The notes below the pieces were generated by a model, which was not told the origin of the DNA, searched no databases, and saw nothing but the letters and a program-made list of their open reading frames with translations. A stretch of DNA of 39,560 bases, taken from Saprospirales bacterium. GTDB taxonomy: Bacteria > Bacteroidota > Bacteroidia > Chitinophagales > Saprospiraceae. The translations under genes were made by a program, and so were the position numbers. Below are positions 21,895 to 29,885 of the stretch, piece after piece. Each line of letters begins with the position of its first letter. The first letter of the stretch is position 1. The stretch lies in contig PAAY01000058.1 of the NCBI GenBank assembly GCA_002698985.1, forward strand, positions 1 through 39,560, given 5' to 3'.

Positions 21895-23322
21895 TCAGGA
21901 GTTTCCTGCAATGGCCTTTTCTTCCGCTGGTTCGGTTTTGCGTTTGACGATTTGTGCCGTCAGAATGCCTTCGGAAACAACTTTGTTGCCAACGTAAGCG
22001 GTGCCCTTCATTTGCACGATGCCCCTGCGGATGGGTTCTATCAACTCCATCTTCAGCAGCAGCGTGTCGCCGGGCACCACTTTCTGTTTGAATTTGGCGC
22101 CGTCAATTTTGAGGAAATAGGTGTCCCAGTTACCCGGATCACCAACCTGTGAGAGGGCGAGGATGCCCCCGGTTTGCGCCAGGGCTTCCAGTTGCAGCAC
22201 CCCTGGAAAGATGGGGTTGCCGGGGAAGTGCCCCTGGAAGAAGCTTTCATTGAAAGTGATGTTCTTGACCCCAACCACGTGGTTGTCACCCAGCTCGATG
22301 ATCTTGTCAACCAGCAGGAATGGGTAGCGGTGCGGCAAAAAACCGGCTATATCGGTGGAGGTGTAGATGGGCTCGGCATTCGGATCGTAAACGGGCACGT
22401 CCTTGTTTCTTTTCTGTTCCATAAACGCTTTTTTGAGCATTCTAGCAAATTGAATGTTGGCGGTGTGGCCGGGCTTGGTGGAAACGATTTTTCCTTTCAG
22501 ATAACAGCCTGTAAGGGCAAGGTCTCCCAGTACATCCAGCAGTTTGTGCCTTGCCGGCTCGTTGTTGAACAACAGTTCGGTGGTATTGAGTATTCCTTCC
22601 TTGTCAATTTTGACGCTGGGCCTGTTGAGTTTGGCAGCCAGCTTTTCCAGTTCTTCTTCGCTCATCAGGCGGTCCATGATGACAATGGCGTTGCTGAGGT
22701 CGCCGCCTTTGATGAGGTTGTTGTCAACGAGGTATTCCAGTTCGTGCAAAAACACAAAAGTGCGGCAAGGGGCGATTTGCGAGCTGAAGTCCTCCAGGTT
22801 GTCGAGGCAGGCATACTGCTGCCCCAACACTTTTGAGTTGAAATCAATCAGGGTGGTCAGCTCCATTTTTTCGCAGGGCAGCGCCACCAGTTCTGCGCCG
22901 GTTTTTTCGTCCTTGTAGCGCAGCGGTTCTTTTATTTCAAAAACTTCTTTTTCATCCTCCAGTTCCACAATGCCGGCATTGCCGACCATTTTCACAAATT
23001 CTATGGCGCTGCCGTCAAGGATGGGCACTTCCGGCCCGTTGATATCCACCAGTACATTGTCCACGCCGAGGCCAAAGAGGGCAGCCATGAGGTGCTCCAC
23101 GGTGCTTACATGGGCATCGCCCTGACGAATGGTTGTGCCCCGCAGGGTGGTGGTCACGTTGCTGACATCGGCTTTGATGACCGGCGTGCCGGGCAGGTCG
23201 AGCCTGCGAAAGCGAATGCCGTAATTGGCTTCGGCGGGACACAACGTCAAACTGACCTCACATCCCGTGTGGAGCCCTACCCCACTTAGGCTTACCTGTT
23301 TTTGTATGGTACGTTGTTTCAT
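21895..23322 (-). CDS. lpxC-fabZ: Bifunctional LpxC deacetylase / FabZ dehydratase
   Basis: 475 aa from the ATG at 23322; an upstream in-frame TTG is less likely. Residues 1-305 are LpxC, the zinc-dependent UDP-3-O-acyl-GlcNAc deacetylase that commits the cell to lipid A. Zinc ligands fit His77 (STVEHLMAAL), His259 and Asp263 (RHKLLDVLGDL), and His286 (KPGHTANIQFAR) is the catalytic base. Residues 318-475 are FabZ, the 3-hydroxyacyl-ACP dehydratase: LPHRYPFLLVDK (329-340) and QGHFPGNPIFPG (363-374) with the active-site His365 and Glu379. This fusion is typical of Bacteroidota and links lipid A and fatty acid synthesis in one chain. It lies 73 bp downstream of lpxD. Confidence 0.95.
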   Translation of the reverse strand: MKQRTIQKQVSLSGVGLHTGCEVSLTLCPAEANYGIRFRRLDLPGTPVIKADVSNVTTTLRGTTIRQGDAHVSTVEHLMAALFGLGVDNVLVDINGPEVPILDGSAIEFVKMVGNAGIVELEDEKEVFEIKEPLRYKDEKTGAELVALPCEKMELTTLIDFNSKVLGQQYACLDNLEDFSSQIAPCRTFVFLHELEYLVDNNLIKGGDLSNAIVIMDRLMSEEELEKLAAKLNRPSVKIDKEGILNTTELLFNNEPARHKLLDVLGDLALTGCYLKGKIVSTKPGHTANIQFARMLKKAFMEQKRNKDVPVYDPNAEPIYTSTDIAGFLPHRYPFLLVDKIIELGDNHVVGVKNITFNESFFQGHFPGNPIFPGVLQLEALAQTGGILALSQVGDPGNWDTYFLKIDGAKFKQKVVPGDTLLLKMELIEPIRRGIVQMKGTAYVGNKVVSEGILTAQIVKRKTEPAEEKAIAGNS

Positions 23323-23395
23323 CTGTTTACAAGTCGCTGATTTCAATGGTACAAATGGAACTCACCACGATTGAATAATCACGGCCGTTTCTCCA

Positions 23396-24439
23396 TCACT
23401 TTGTACCCTTATCAGCATTTAGCTTTTTCTCCAGTTGGGTCAGTTTGCGCAACAACTCAGGCAGCCGTTTGAACACGGCGTAGGCGCGAAGATACTGCGA
23501 ATAAGGCAAGGCCGGAGAACCATACACGGCACTTCCCTCCTTTTCGATGTTGGCAGCCACGCCGCTCTGGGCCTGCACCTGGATGCCGTCGGCTACGCGG
23601 ATGTGGCCTACGAAACCGCTTTGGCCGCCAATTCTGCAGCCTTTACCGATGCGGGCACTGCCGGCAAAACCAGCCTGGGCAGCCACCACCGTATTGGCTC
23701 CGATTTCCACGTTGTGGGCCACCATCACCAGGTTGTCGAGTTTTACCCCCCTTCGGATAAACGTAGAGCCGAGGGTGGCCCTGTCAACAGTGGTATTGGC
23801 GCCGATCTCCACATCATCCTCGATGACCACATTTCCGATCTGGTTGATCTTGCGGTAGCTGCCGTCGGGTTGCGGAGCGAAGCCAAAACCATCACTGCCG
23901 ATGACGACGTTGGCGTGCAAGGTGCAGTTGTTGCCGATGACGCAGTCGTGGTAGATGCGAACACCCGGGTACAGCACACAGTTTTCGCCGATGCGCACAT
24001 TGCGGCCTATGTACACCTGGGGGTAAACCACCGTTCCTTTGCCGATGCTGGCACCGGCTTCCACCACGGCATAGGCTCCCAGGCTGACCTCTGCTGCCAG
24101 TTTTGCGGTGGGATGCACGGAAGCAGAGCGGTCAACGCCGTTTTCATGGTGCTGCTTCCGGTCGAACCTGGCGAGGAGGAAACGGACAGCTTCGTAAACA
24201 TCCGGAACCCGTATGAGTGCTTTGGCGGCAATCGGTTTGCTCGGCACAAAGTCCTCGGCGGCCAGCAGAACGGCTGCGGGCACTTCGTAGGCAAATTGTT
24301 CGTATTTGGGATTTGCGAGAAAAGTCAATGCATCAGTCCCCCCTTCTTCGATCTTTCCCGGGCGGCTCACCAGGGCAGCAGGGTCGCCTTCCAGCTTGCC
24401 GCCCAACAACTGTGCTATTTCACTCGCTGCGATTTGCAT
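23396..24439 (-). CDS. lpxD: UDP-3-O-acylglucosamine N-acyltransferase (LpxD)
   Basis: 347 aa from the ATG at 24439 (MQIAASEIAQLLGG), the normal LpxD N-terminus; the frame extends 20 codons further upstream without family similarity. Residues 1-100 form the uridine-binding domain (GDPAALVSRPGKIEEG, LTFLANPKY). Residues 108-320 form the left-handed beta-helix, with NVVIGSDGFGFAP (177-189) and NLVMVAHNVEIG containing the catalytic His242. A C-terminal helix with KRLPELLRKLTQLEKKL ends the protein. It N-acylates the LpxC product. It is the first gene of the lipid A unit and is divergent from hemC. A TATCTTTG box sits only 4 bp before the ATG. Confidence 0.95.
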   Translation of the reverse strand: MQIAASEIAQLLGGKLEGDPAALVSRPGKIEEGGTDALTFLANPKYEQFAYEVPAAVLLAAEDFVPSKPIAAKALIRVPDVYEAVRFLLARFDRKQHHENGVDRSASVHPTAKLAAEVSLGAYAVVEAGASIGKGTVVYPQVYIGRNVRIGENCVLYPGVRIYHDCVIGNNCTLHANVVIGSDGFGFAPQPDGSYRKINQIGNVVIEDDVEIGANTTVDRATLGSTFIRRGVKLDNLVMVAHNVEIGANTVVAAQAGFAGSARIGKGCRIGGQSGFVGHIRVADGIQVQAQSGVAANIEKEGSAVYGSPALPYSQYLRAYAVFKRLPELLRKLTQLEKKLNADKGTK

Positions 24440-24443
24440 GCGG

Positions 24444-24451
24444 CAAAGATA
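24444..24451 (-). promoter_or_regulatory. Candidate -7 box (TATCTTTG) immediately upstream of lpxD
   Basis: The minus strand reads TATCTTTG, ending 4 bp before the lpxD ATG. If used, transcription would begin at or just inside the start codon (a leaderless mRNA). The alternative is chance occurrence, with the real promoter further upstream. No -33 TTG at proper spacing was found. Confidence 0.35.
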
Positions 24452-24562
24452 GGCAGGCCCCGCCAGTTGGGAATTCGGCCCGGGAGGCTTTTTTGGCAAA
24501 GTGCCTGTCCTTTTGAGGACGCCTCATAATGGTTGTGGTATTCCTGTTTTGGCTCACCCACC

Positions 24563-24570
24563 TACATTTG
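24563..24570 (+). promoter_or_regulatory. Candidate -7 box (TACATTTG) for hemC
   Basis: TACATTTG lies 23 bp before the hemC ATG at 24594 and matches TAnnTTTG. Nearby TTG triplets are at 11 and 27 bp spacing, outside the usual 17-23. The box supports starting hemC at 24594 and not at the frame opening at 24501. Confidence 0.4.
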
Positions 24571-24593
24571 CCCAAATTTTGAATTCAACAAAC

Positions 24594-25478
24594 ATGATCA
24601 AGATAGGCACCCGTGGCAGCAAACTGGCCCTCTGGCAGGCTGAATACACCCAAAAACAGTTGAAAGACCTAGGCGTGGATTCAGAACTGGTCATCATCAA
24701 AACCAAAGGCGACAACATCCAGCACCTCAGCTTCGACAAAATCGAAGGCAAAGGTTTTTTTACGAAGGAACTGGAAGAATCCCTGCTGAGTGGCGAGGTG
24801 GACATGGCTGTCCACAGCATGAAGGACCTGCCCACCGAACAGCCTGCAGGACTGGTGCTGGCCGCAGTTTCGTACCGTGAAAACCCGGCTGACTGGCTCA
24901 TCATCCGGCAGGGTGCCGAAGCCGACGGGAAACTGTTGCGACTGCCGGAGGAAGCCATCGTCGGCACTTCTTCTGCCCGCCGCAAGGCGCAGATGCTGGC
25001 ACTTCGGCCCGATGTGCAATTGAAAGACATTAGAGGCAATGTGCCCACCCGCCTGGAAAAACTCCGCTCCGGAGATTTCGACGCCATCCTGCTGGCGGCT
25101 GCCGGTCTGCAGCGCCTGGATATTCCCCTCGACGATTTCACCGTCGTGCGCTTCAATCCGGTAGAGTTTGTGCCGGCACCAGCACAGGGCGTATTGGCAT
25201 TCCAATGCCGGGAGGCGGACAAGGAGACCCGCCGCATTCTGGCCAAATTGCACCACCCGGAGGTGGCGGCCTGCACCAACGTGGAGCGCAAGGTGCTGCA
25301 ACTGATTGGCGGTGGATGCCATGCCCCGCTGGGGGCCTATTGCAAGCGCGACAATGCGGGCAACTACCACGCCTGGGTTGCCTACGCCAAAGCATGGGAC
25401 CAGCCGCTGCGGCGTGCTCAGCTGTCGCAGGCTACCCATTTCAGGCTGGCCGAGCAGTTGTTGGAGCAGTTGAGCTGA
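24594..25478 (+). CDS. hemC: Hydroxymethylbilane synthase (porphobilinogen deaminase)
   Basis: 294 aa. It joins four porphobilinogen units into hydroxymethylbilane in haem synthesis, in the cytosol. The start MIKIGTRGSKLALWQA is the classic HemC N-terminus. HSMKDLP (74-80) contains the catalytic Asp78, VGTSSARRKAQ (123-133) and RGNVPTRLEKL (147-157) carry the substrate-binding arginines, and GGGCHAPLGAY (239-249) holds Cys242, which anchors the dipyrromethane cofactor. Length is normal to slightly short. No other haem genes are adjacent. It is divergent from lpxD, and the OmpA-family gene follows 75 bp downstream. Confidence 0.95.
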   Translation: MIKIGTRGSKLALWQAEYTQKQLKDLGVDSELVIIKTKGDNIQHLSFDKIEGKGFFTKELEESLLSGEVDMAVHSMKDLPTEQPAGLVLAAVSYRENPADWLIIRQGAEADGKLLRLPEEAIVGTSSARRKAQMLALRPDVQLKDIRGNVPTRLEKLRSGDFDAILLAAAGLQRLDIPLDDFTVVRFNPVEFVPAPAQGVLAFQCREADKETRRILAKLHHPEVAACTNVERKVLQLIGGGCHAPLGAYCKRDNAGNYHAWVAYAKAWDQPLRRAQLSQATHFRLAEQLLEQLS

Positions 25479-25553
25479 TTTTTTCGCTTCGCAATCGGCC
25501 GTTCCTCGATTCTGCGATAACTTCACCGCCAATTCAGGGACAAATCCTTGCCG

Positions 25554-26915
25554 ATGTCTGCCAGAATAACCTTTCTGTCCATCTTGTTTCTCTTCGGCTT
25601 TTCAAGCCAAACAGCGCTCCATGCACAGCTCTGGACCATGAGGAACAAACCCGCTTCCAACCCAAACCCGGTGATGTGGGAACTTGGCCTGCACACCGGC
25701 AGCGCCGTTCTCCTCGCCGACATCGACGCCCAGCCCGGCCTGGCCTCCGGCTTTCACCTTCGAAAATCACTGGATTACCTCTTCTCACTCCGTGCCGAGG
25801 CCCGGTACCTTCGCTTTCGCAACAGCGACCAACAGGACGGCACCACCCGCACGAACTTCTTTTCCGGCGAACTGCAACTGCTGGTTACGCTCAACAATTT
25901 CAACTGGAGCAGCAAAGGCCCCCGCCGATTCAACCTGTACACCTGGCTGGGCGGCGGTGTAAATCATTACGCAGTGAAGGTCAAGGAAAAGATCAGTGCC
26001 GATCTGAGACCTGTTTCTTCCTCGCAAACCCATGCCGGAACCGGAATGGGCTTGGCCTGGAAAATCAATGACCGGTTCAACATCGGCCTGGAAGCCGGCG
26101 CCATGATCCTCTTCGGCAACAATGCCGACAGGCTGGATGGCATTTCACGCCGGGGAAATGATGTGGCCGCCTTTTCGAGCCTCCGGCTCAACTACAACAT
26201 CGGCGATACCCGCCGGCGCAGCCAGCCCCTGTACTGGGCCAGCCCCATCGATGCCATTCTGGAACAGGTGACCGAGGTGAAGACGCCCGCCCCGGTCAAC
26301 TTCTCCGACCAGGACCACGACGGCGTGCTGGATGAACTCGACCTGGACCCTCACACTCCTCCCGATGTGCCCGTTGACACCCGCGGCCGCCCCCTCGACA
26401 GCGACGGCGATGGCCTGCCGGATTACGAAGACCCCGACCCCTACATTCCTTTTTACGACAAAAACAAAACCCTGACAGAAGAGGAAATCAGGCAAATCGT
26501 TCGGGACGAACTAAACAAAACCAAACCCGAAGCCGACATCGATCCGGAAGTGATCAACGCCTTCCTGCCCCTGATCCATTTTGACGAAGACAGCGACAAC
26601 ATCCGCTATGCCGATCACGCCCACCTGGCCACGGTGGCCCGGCTGATGAAACGCTATCCCAATATCCGGCTGGTGGTCAAAGGCTTTACCGACCGAACTG
26701 CTTCCAGAACCTACAACCTGGATCTTTCTTACCGTCGTGCCAAAGCGGTTATCGACTACCTCGTTCACGTCCACGGCATCGAACGCCACCGTTTAATCTT
26801 GCAGTACAGCGGCGAGGACGATCCTCTGGTGCCCAGCCGCAGCAGTGAAATCATCAATCGCAGGGTGGAATTCAGAATCGCAACGAGCGGCGATAGGGAA
26901 ATGGAGAGAAATTGA
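25554..26915 (+). CDS. OmpA-family outer membrane protein with Asp-rich (TSP3-like) linker
   Basis: 453 aa from the ATG at 25554; the frame opening at 25548 uses TTG and is less likely. A signal peptide (MSARITFLSILFLFGFSSQT, then ALHAQ) precedes an N-terminal beta-barrel-like region of about 210 residues (WELGLHTGSAVLLADI, GELQLLVTLNNFNW, FNLYTWLGGGVNHY). An Asp-rich calcium-binding-type linker with DQDHDGVLDELDLDP and DSDGDGLPDYEDPDP lies at about 249-302. The C-terminal OmpA peptidoglycan-binding domain follows at about 339-442 (FDEDSDNIRYADH, VVKGFTDRTASRTYNLDLS, NRRVEFRI). It would tie the outer membrane to the cell wall. A strong hairpin follows the stop codon. Confidence 0.9.
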   Translation: MSARITFLSILFLFGFSSQTALHAQLWTMRNKPASNPNPVMWELGLHTGSAVLLADIDAQPGLASGFHLRKSLDYLFSLRAEARYLRFRNSDQQDGTTRTNFFSGELQLLVTLNNFNWSSKGPRRFNLYTWLGGGVNHYAVKVKEKISADLRPVSSSQTHAGTGMGLAWKINDRFNIGLEAGAMILFGNNADRLDGISRRGNDVAAFSSLRLNYNIGDTRRRSQPLYWASPIDAILEQVTEVKTPAPVNFSDQDHDGVLDELDLDPHTPPDVPVDTRGRPLDSDGDGLPDYEDPDPYIPFYDKNKTLTEEEIRQIVRDELNKTKPEADIDPEVINAFLPLIHFDEDSDNIRYADHAHLATVARLMKRYPNIRLVVKGFTDRTASRTYNLDLSYRRAKAVIDYLVHVHGIERHRLILQYSGEDDPLVPSRSSEIINRRVEFRIATSGDREMERN

Positions 26916-26916
26916 G

Positions 26917-26947
26917 CCCCGAATCCCGAAATCCTTCGGGATCGGGG
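26917..26947 (+). terminator. Hairpin directly after the OmpA-family gene
   Basis: CCCCG-A-ATCCCGAA, loop ATCC, TTCGGGAT-CGGGG: 13 bp paired with one bulged A, starting two bases past the stop codon. No T-run follows, so it may protect the 3' end or act as a factor-dependent terminator. Confidence 0.55.
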
Positions 26948-27244
26948 GAAGAACTGAGGAATCGAGGGAGCTAGCACCCCCAAACTCTACACTCTACACC
27001 CTAAACCCTAAACTAATTAAACCGCAGAGTTGAACGGAGTTATTACACGGAGTTCCACAGAGTTTTGGCACGGAGTTTCACTGAGCTAGCACCCCCAAAC
27101 TCTACACTCTACACCCTAAACCCTAAACTAATTAAACCGCAGAGTTATCAGAGTTGAAAACAGAGTTGAACAGAGTATTCCCGCCCAACATACAACCTAC
27201 AACCTACAACCTCCATAATCCCCATAATCCTCATAATCCTCCCC
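26948..27244. repeat. Repeat cassette C: AGAGTT / CTACACCCTAAAC text
   Basis: A 64-bp block starting GAGCTAGCACCCCCAAACTC occurs twice, identically, at 26968-27031 and 27083-27146 (115-bp period). Between and after are CAGAGTT and ACGGAGTT words, then ACAACCT triplication and CCATAATCC repeats up to the stop codon of the CoA-binding protein gene. No gene is present. Confidence 0.85.
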
Positions 27245-27607
27245 TCAATACTGCCCGGTAGCCAGCAAGACCAGGGTACAGGCTTCCAGGACTTCAAAGC
27301 CTTCAATCTTGGCCCGCCACATAAAATGCGGTTCTTCGGCGCCGGGATTGAAGATCAGCCTTTTGGGTTTGATCACATCCAGCATCCAGTCGTAGTATTC
27401 TTCCAAGCGTTGAGGATTCAGGTAGATGGTTATGGTGTGGACGTCCTCTATTTCAGGTTTTCCTATCACAATGGGGATGCCGTCGATTTCACCTTCCCGA
27501 ATGCCAATGGGGATTACTTCATGACCGGCCGCTTTAAGCCGCATCACGGCTGTGTAGGCATACCGGGCAGGATTTGGTGAAGCGCCTAATACGATGGTCT
27601 TTTTCAT
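27245..27607 (-). CDS. CoA-binding domain protein (Rossmann fold)
   Basis: 120 aa. MKKTIVLGASPNPARYAYTA is the nucleotide-binding first turn of the CoA-binding family (CoA_binding_2). It is followed by LKAAGHEVIPIGIREGEIDG, a conserved VHTITIYLNPQ strand, and PKRLIFNPGAEE at the end of the fold. Members of this family bind CoA or acyl-CoA and are usually single-domain cytosolic proteins without a known reaction. It lies downstream of the E2 gene on the same strand, but a hairpin terminator separates them, so it is probably transcribed on its own. The stop codon is followed at once by repeat cassette C. Confidence 0.85.
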   Translation of the reverse strand: MKKTIVLGASPNPARYAYTAVMRLKAAGHEVIPIGIREGEIDGIPIVIGKPEIEDVHTITIYLNPQRLEEYYDWMLDVIKPKRLIFNPGAEEPHFMWRAKIEGFEVLEACTLVLLATGQY

Positions 27608-27710
27608 GCGGGCGAGGTGAAGTTTTCGGCTGCCAAACTAGGTTATGAAAATGGATTATTGAAAATGGATGGGGTTGATATTTGTTTTCCGAAGGGAGGT
27701 AAAACACACA

Positions 27711-27738
27711 GGCCGGATGGAACTGTGTCCATCCGGCC
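27711..27738 (-). terminator. Hairpin terminator of the E2 gene
   Basis: GGCCGGATGGA pairs perfectly with TCCATCCGGCC (11 bp, 6-nt loop), 27 bp past the E2 stop. On the minus strand it is followed by TGTGTGTTTT. Confidence 0.8.
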
Positions 27739-27764
27739 CGGCTTTGTGCTTGTGATTCAATTGA

Positions 27765-29033
27765 TCAAACCAACAGGCGCATCGGCTCTTCCAGAATTCC
27801 TTTGAGGGTCTGGAGGAATTCGGCGCCGGTGGCTCCGTCCACCACGCGGTGGTCGCAGGACATGGTGACCTTCATCATGTGGCCGATGGTGATCTCACCG
27901 TTTTTCACAACGGGTTTTTGAATGATGGCACCCACGGCCAGGATGCAGGAATCCGGCGGGTTGATGATGCCGGTGAACTCTTCGATGCCAAACATGCCGA
28001 GGTTGGAGATGGTAAAGGTGTTGCCGCTCATTTCTTCCGGTTGCAGTTTGCGCTGGCGGGCTTTTTCGGCGTAGGCCTTCACTTCCTGGTTGATTTGCGA
28101 CAGCGACTTCATGTCTGCATGGCGGATGACGGGTACCAGCAAACCTTCATCCACGGCCACGGCCACTCCGATGTTTACATGGTGGTTGTAGCGGATCCTG
28201 TCATTGAGCCAGGAGGCGTTGATGGCCGGGTGCTGGCGAAGGGCCACTGCCGTTGCTTTTACGACGATGTCGTTGAAAGATATTTTGACCGGTGAAAGTT
28301 CGTTGAGGCGGGGGCGCATTTCCACCACATTGCCCATGTCGATTTCCATGGTGAGGTAGAAGTGCGGCGCAGTGAACTTGCTCTCACTGAGGCGGCGGGC
28401 AATGGTTTTTCGCATCTGGCTCAGTGGCTTGTCCTCGAAGGACTCCACGCCGGGAACGGCAAAGGCCGGTGCGGCGGGGGCGCTGGCTGCTGCGGGTTCT
28501 GCGCCTCTGGTTTCGAGGTAGGCCTCTACGTCGCGTTTAACGATGCGGCCGTTGTCGCCGGTGCCCTGAATGGCCGAAAGGTCTATGCCAGCTTCTTTTG
28601 CGATGGATTTGGCCAGCGGGGAAGCTTTGATGCGTCCTTCCGAAGGCGTGGCAGCCGGTGCTTCGGCAACGGAGGCCGGTGCAGCGGGTGCGGTGGTGGT
28701 GGCCGCTGGCTCGGCGGTCTGGGCGGCCGGGGCCGGTTGCTCGGCCTGGGCATTGGAAGCGCCCTGCTCGGCAGCCAGTGCGGCTTTCCAGTCTTCATCC
28801 TTGTCGCCAATAACAGCGATGACGCTCTCAACGGGCACGGCGCCTTCTTTCACAGCGATGTGAAGCAGGTAGCCCTCCCAGAGGCTTTCAAAATCCATGG
28901 TGGCTTTGTCGGTTTCTATTTCTGCCAGCAGTTCCCCCGGCTCCACTTTATCACCTTCCTTTTTGTGCCAGGCAATGATGTTGCCCTCTTCCATGGTGTC
29001 GCTGAGGCGGGGCATTTTGATGATTTCGGCCAT
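27765..29033 (-). CDS. pdhC: Dihydrolipoamide acyltransferase (E2) of a 2-oxoacid dehydrogenase, probably pyruvate
   Basis: 422 aa from the ATG at 29033 (MAEIIKMPRLSDTMEEG). An upstream extension in frame lacks family similarity. The lipoyl domain (1-80) has ETDKATMDFES with the lipoylated Lys43. An Ala/Pro-rich hinge follows (about 90-140). The E1/E3-binding domain has ASPLAKSIAKEAGIDLSAIQ and GRIVKRDVEAYL. The catalytic domain ends in DHRVVDG (394-400) with the active-site His395 and Asp399. The MPRLSDTMEEG start and single lipoyl domain fit the pyruvate complex; other 2-oxoacid complexes cannot be fully excluded. No E1 or E3 gene is adjacent. It is divergent from recR. Confidence 0.92.
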   Translation of the reverse strand: MAEIIKMPRLSDTMEEGNIIAWHKKEGDKVEPGELLAEIETDKATMDFESLWEGYLLHIAVKEGAVPVESVIAVIGDKDEDWKAALAAEQGASNAQAEQPAPAAQTAEPAATTTAPAAPASVAEAPAATPSEGRIKASPLAKSIAKEAGIDLSAIQGTGDNGRIVKRDVEAYLETRGAEPAAASAPAAPAFAVPGVESFEDKPLSQMRKTIARRLSESKFTAPHFYLTMEIDMGNVVEMRPRLNELSPVKISFNDIVVKATAVALRQHPAINASWLNDRIRYNHHVNIGVAVAVDEGLLVPVIRHADMKSLSQINQEVKAYAEKARQRKLQPEEMSGNTFTISNLGMFGIEEFTGIINPPDSCILAVGAIIQKPVVKNGEITIGHMMKVTMSCDHRVVDGATGAEFLQTLKGILEEPMRLLV

Positions 29034-29194
29034 TTCGTTTTTCTTTAAATTGGTACTTGTTTTAAGTGGGTGTTGGTCCTGAAAGGACGCTGATTTGGCA
29101 GGGCGTTGATTCACCGTGCAGCGGTGACATGAGCTTCTTCGCAAAAATGCAATAATTTCGCCTTTCGCTTTTACCCCCTTTTTGCGAAGAGGCG

Positions 29195-29202
29195 CAAAAA
29201 TA
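29195..29202 (-). promoter_or_regulatory. Candidate -7 box (TATTTTTG) upstream of the E2 gene
   Basis: The minus strand reads TATTTTTG about 160 bp before the E2 ATG, which would leave a long leader. Support is the consensus match only. Confidence 0.25.
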
Positions 29203-29263
29203 TGTTTCTGATTGAAAACAGGGAACCAACATCCACAATCCTAAAGAGTTCCAACAGCAATTG

Positions 29264-29878
29264 ATGAACTATTCTTCCAAACTGATAGAAGAAGCCGTTG
29301 AGGCATTTGCAGGTTTGCCGGGCATTGGCCGCAAGACGGCCCTGCGGCTGACCCTTCACCTGGTGAACCAACCGCCGGAAAAGACCGTGGAGTTTGCTGA
29401 GGCCATCCGCAAGATGCGGCAAAACATCAAGCACTGCTCGGTGTGCCACAACCTCTCAGATGAACCCATCTGCCAGGTTTGCGCCGACAAACGGCGCGAC
29501 AGCTCGCTGATCTGCGTGGTGGAGAGTATCCGCGACGTGATGGCCATCGAGGATACCGGACAGTACCGGGGCCTGTACCACGTGTTGGGCGGGCTCATCA
29601 ACCCGCTGGAGGGCATTGGCCCCGATGCGCTGACCATTGACTCGCTTTTGCAGCGCGTTGCCGCAGGCGAAGTAAAGGAAGTCATCATGGCCATTTCTCC
29701 CACCATCGAAGGCGATACCACCATGTTTTACATTTCGAAAAAGCTGCAAGGTGGCGGTGTCAATGTCAGCAGCATTGCCCGTGGCGTGGCTTTTGGCGGG
29801 GAATTGGAATACGCCGATGAAGTGACCCTGGGCCGCAGCATTGTGGGCAGGGTGCCTTACCAACTCAACAACGAGTAG
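29264..29878 (+). CDS. recR: Recombination protein RecR
   Basis: 204 aa from the ATG at 29264. RecR works with RecO (and RecF) to load RecA at single-stranded gaps. It shows the full domain order: a helix-hairpin-helix (FAGLPGIGRKTALRL, 15-29), a four-cysteine zinc finger (C58, C61, C70, C73; HCSVCHNLSDEPICQVC), a Toprim domain beginning ICVVESIRDVMAIE and containing YRGLYHVLGGLINPLEGIGP, and the C-terminal Walker-B-like region with ARGVAFGGELEYADEVTLG. Length is normal for the family. The glycosyltransferase gene starts 7 bp after its stop, so the two are probably cotranscribed. Confidence 0.96.
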   Translation: MNYSSKLIEEAVEAFAGLPGIGRKTALRLTLHLVNQPPEKTVEFAEAIRKMRQNIKHCSVCHNLSDEPICQVCADKRRDSSLICVVESIRDVMAIEDTGQYRGLYHVLGGLINPLEGIGPDALTIDSLLQRVAAGEVKEVIMAISPTIEGDTTMFYISKKLQGGGVNVSSIARGVAFGGELEYADEVTLGRSIVGRVPYQLNNE

Positions 29879-29885
29879 CCCGCCC

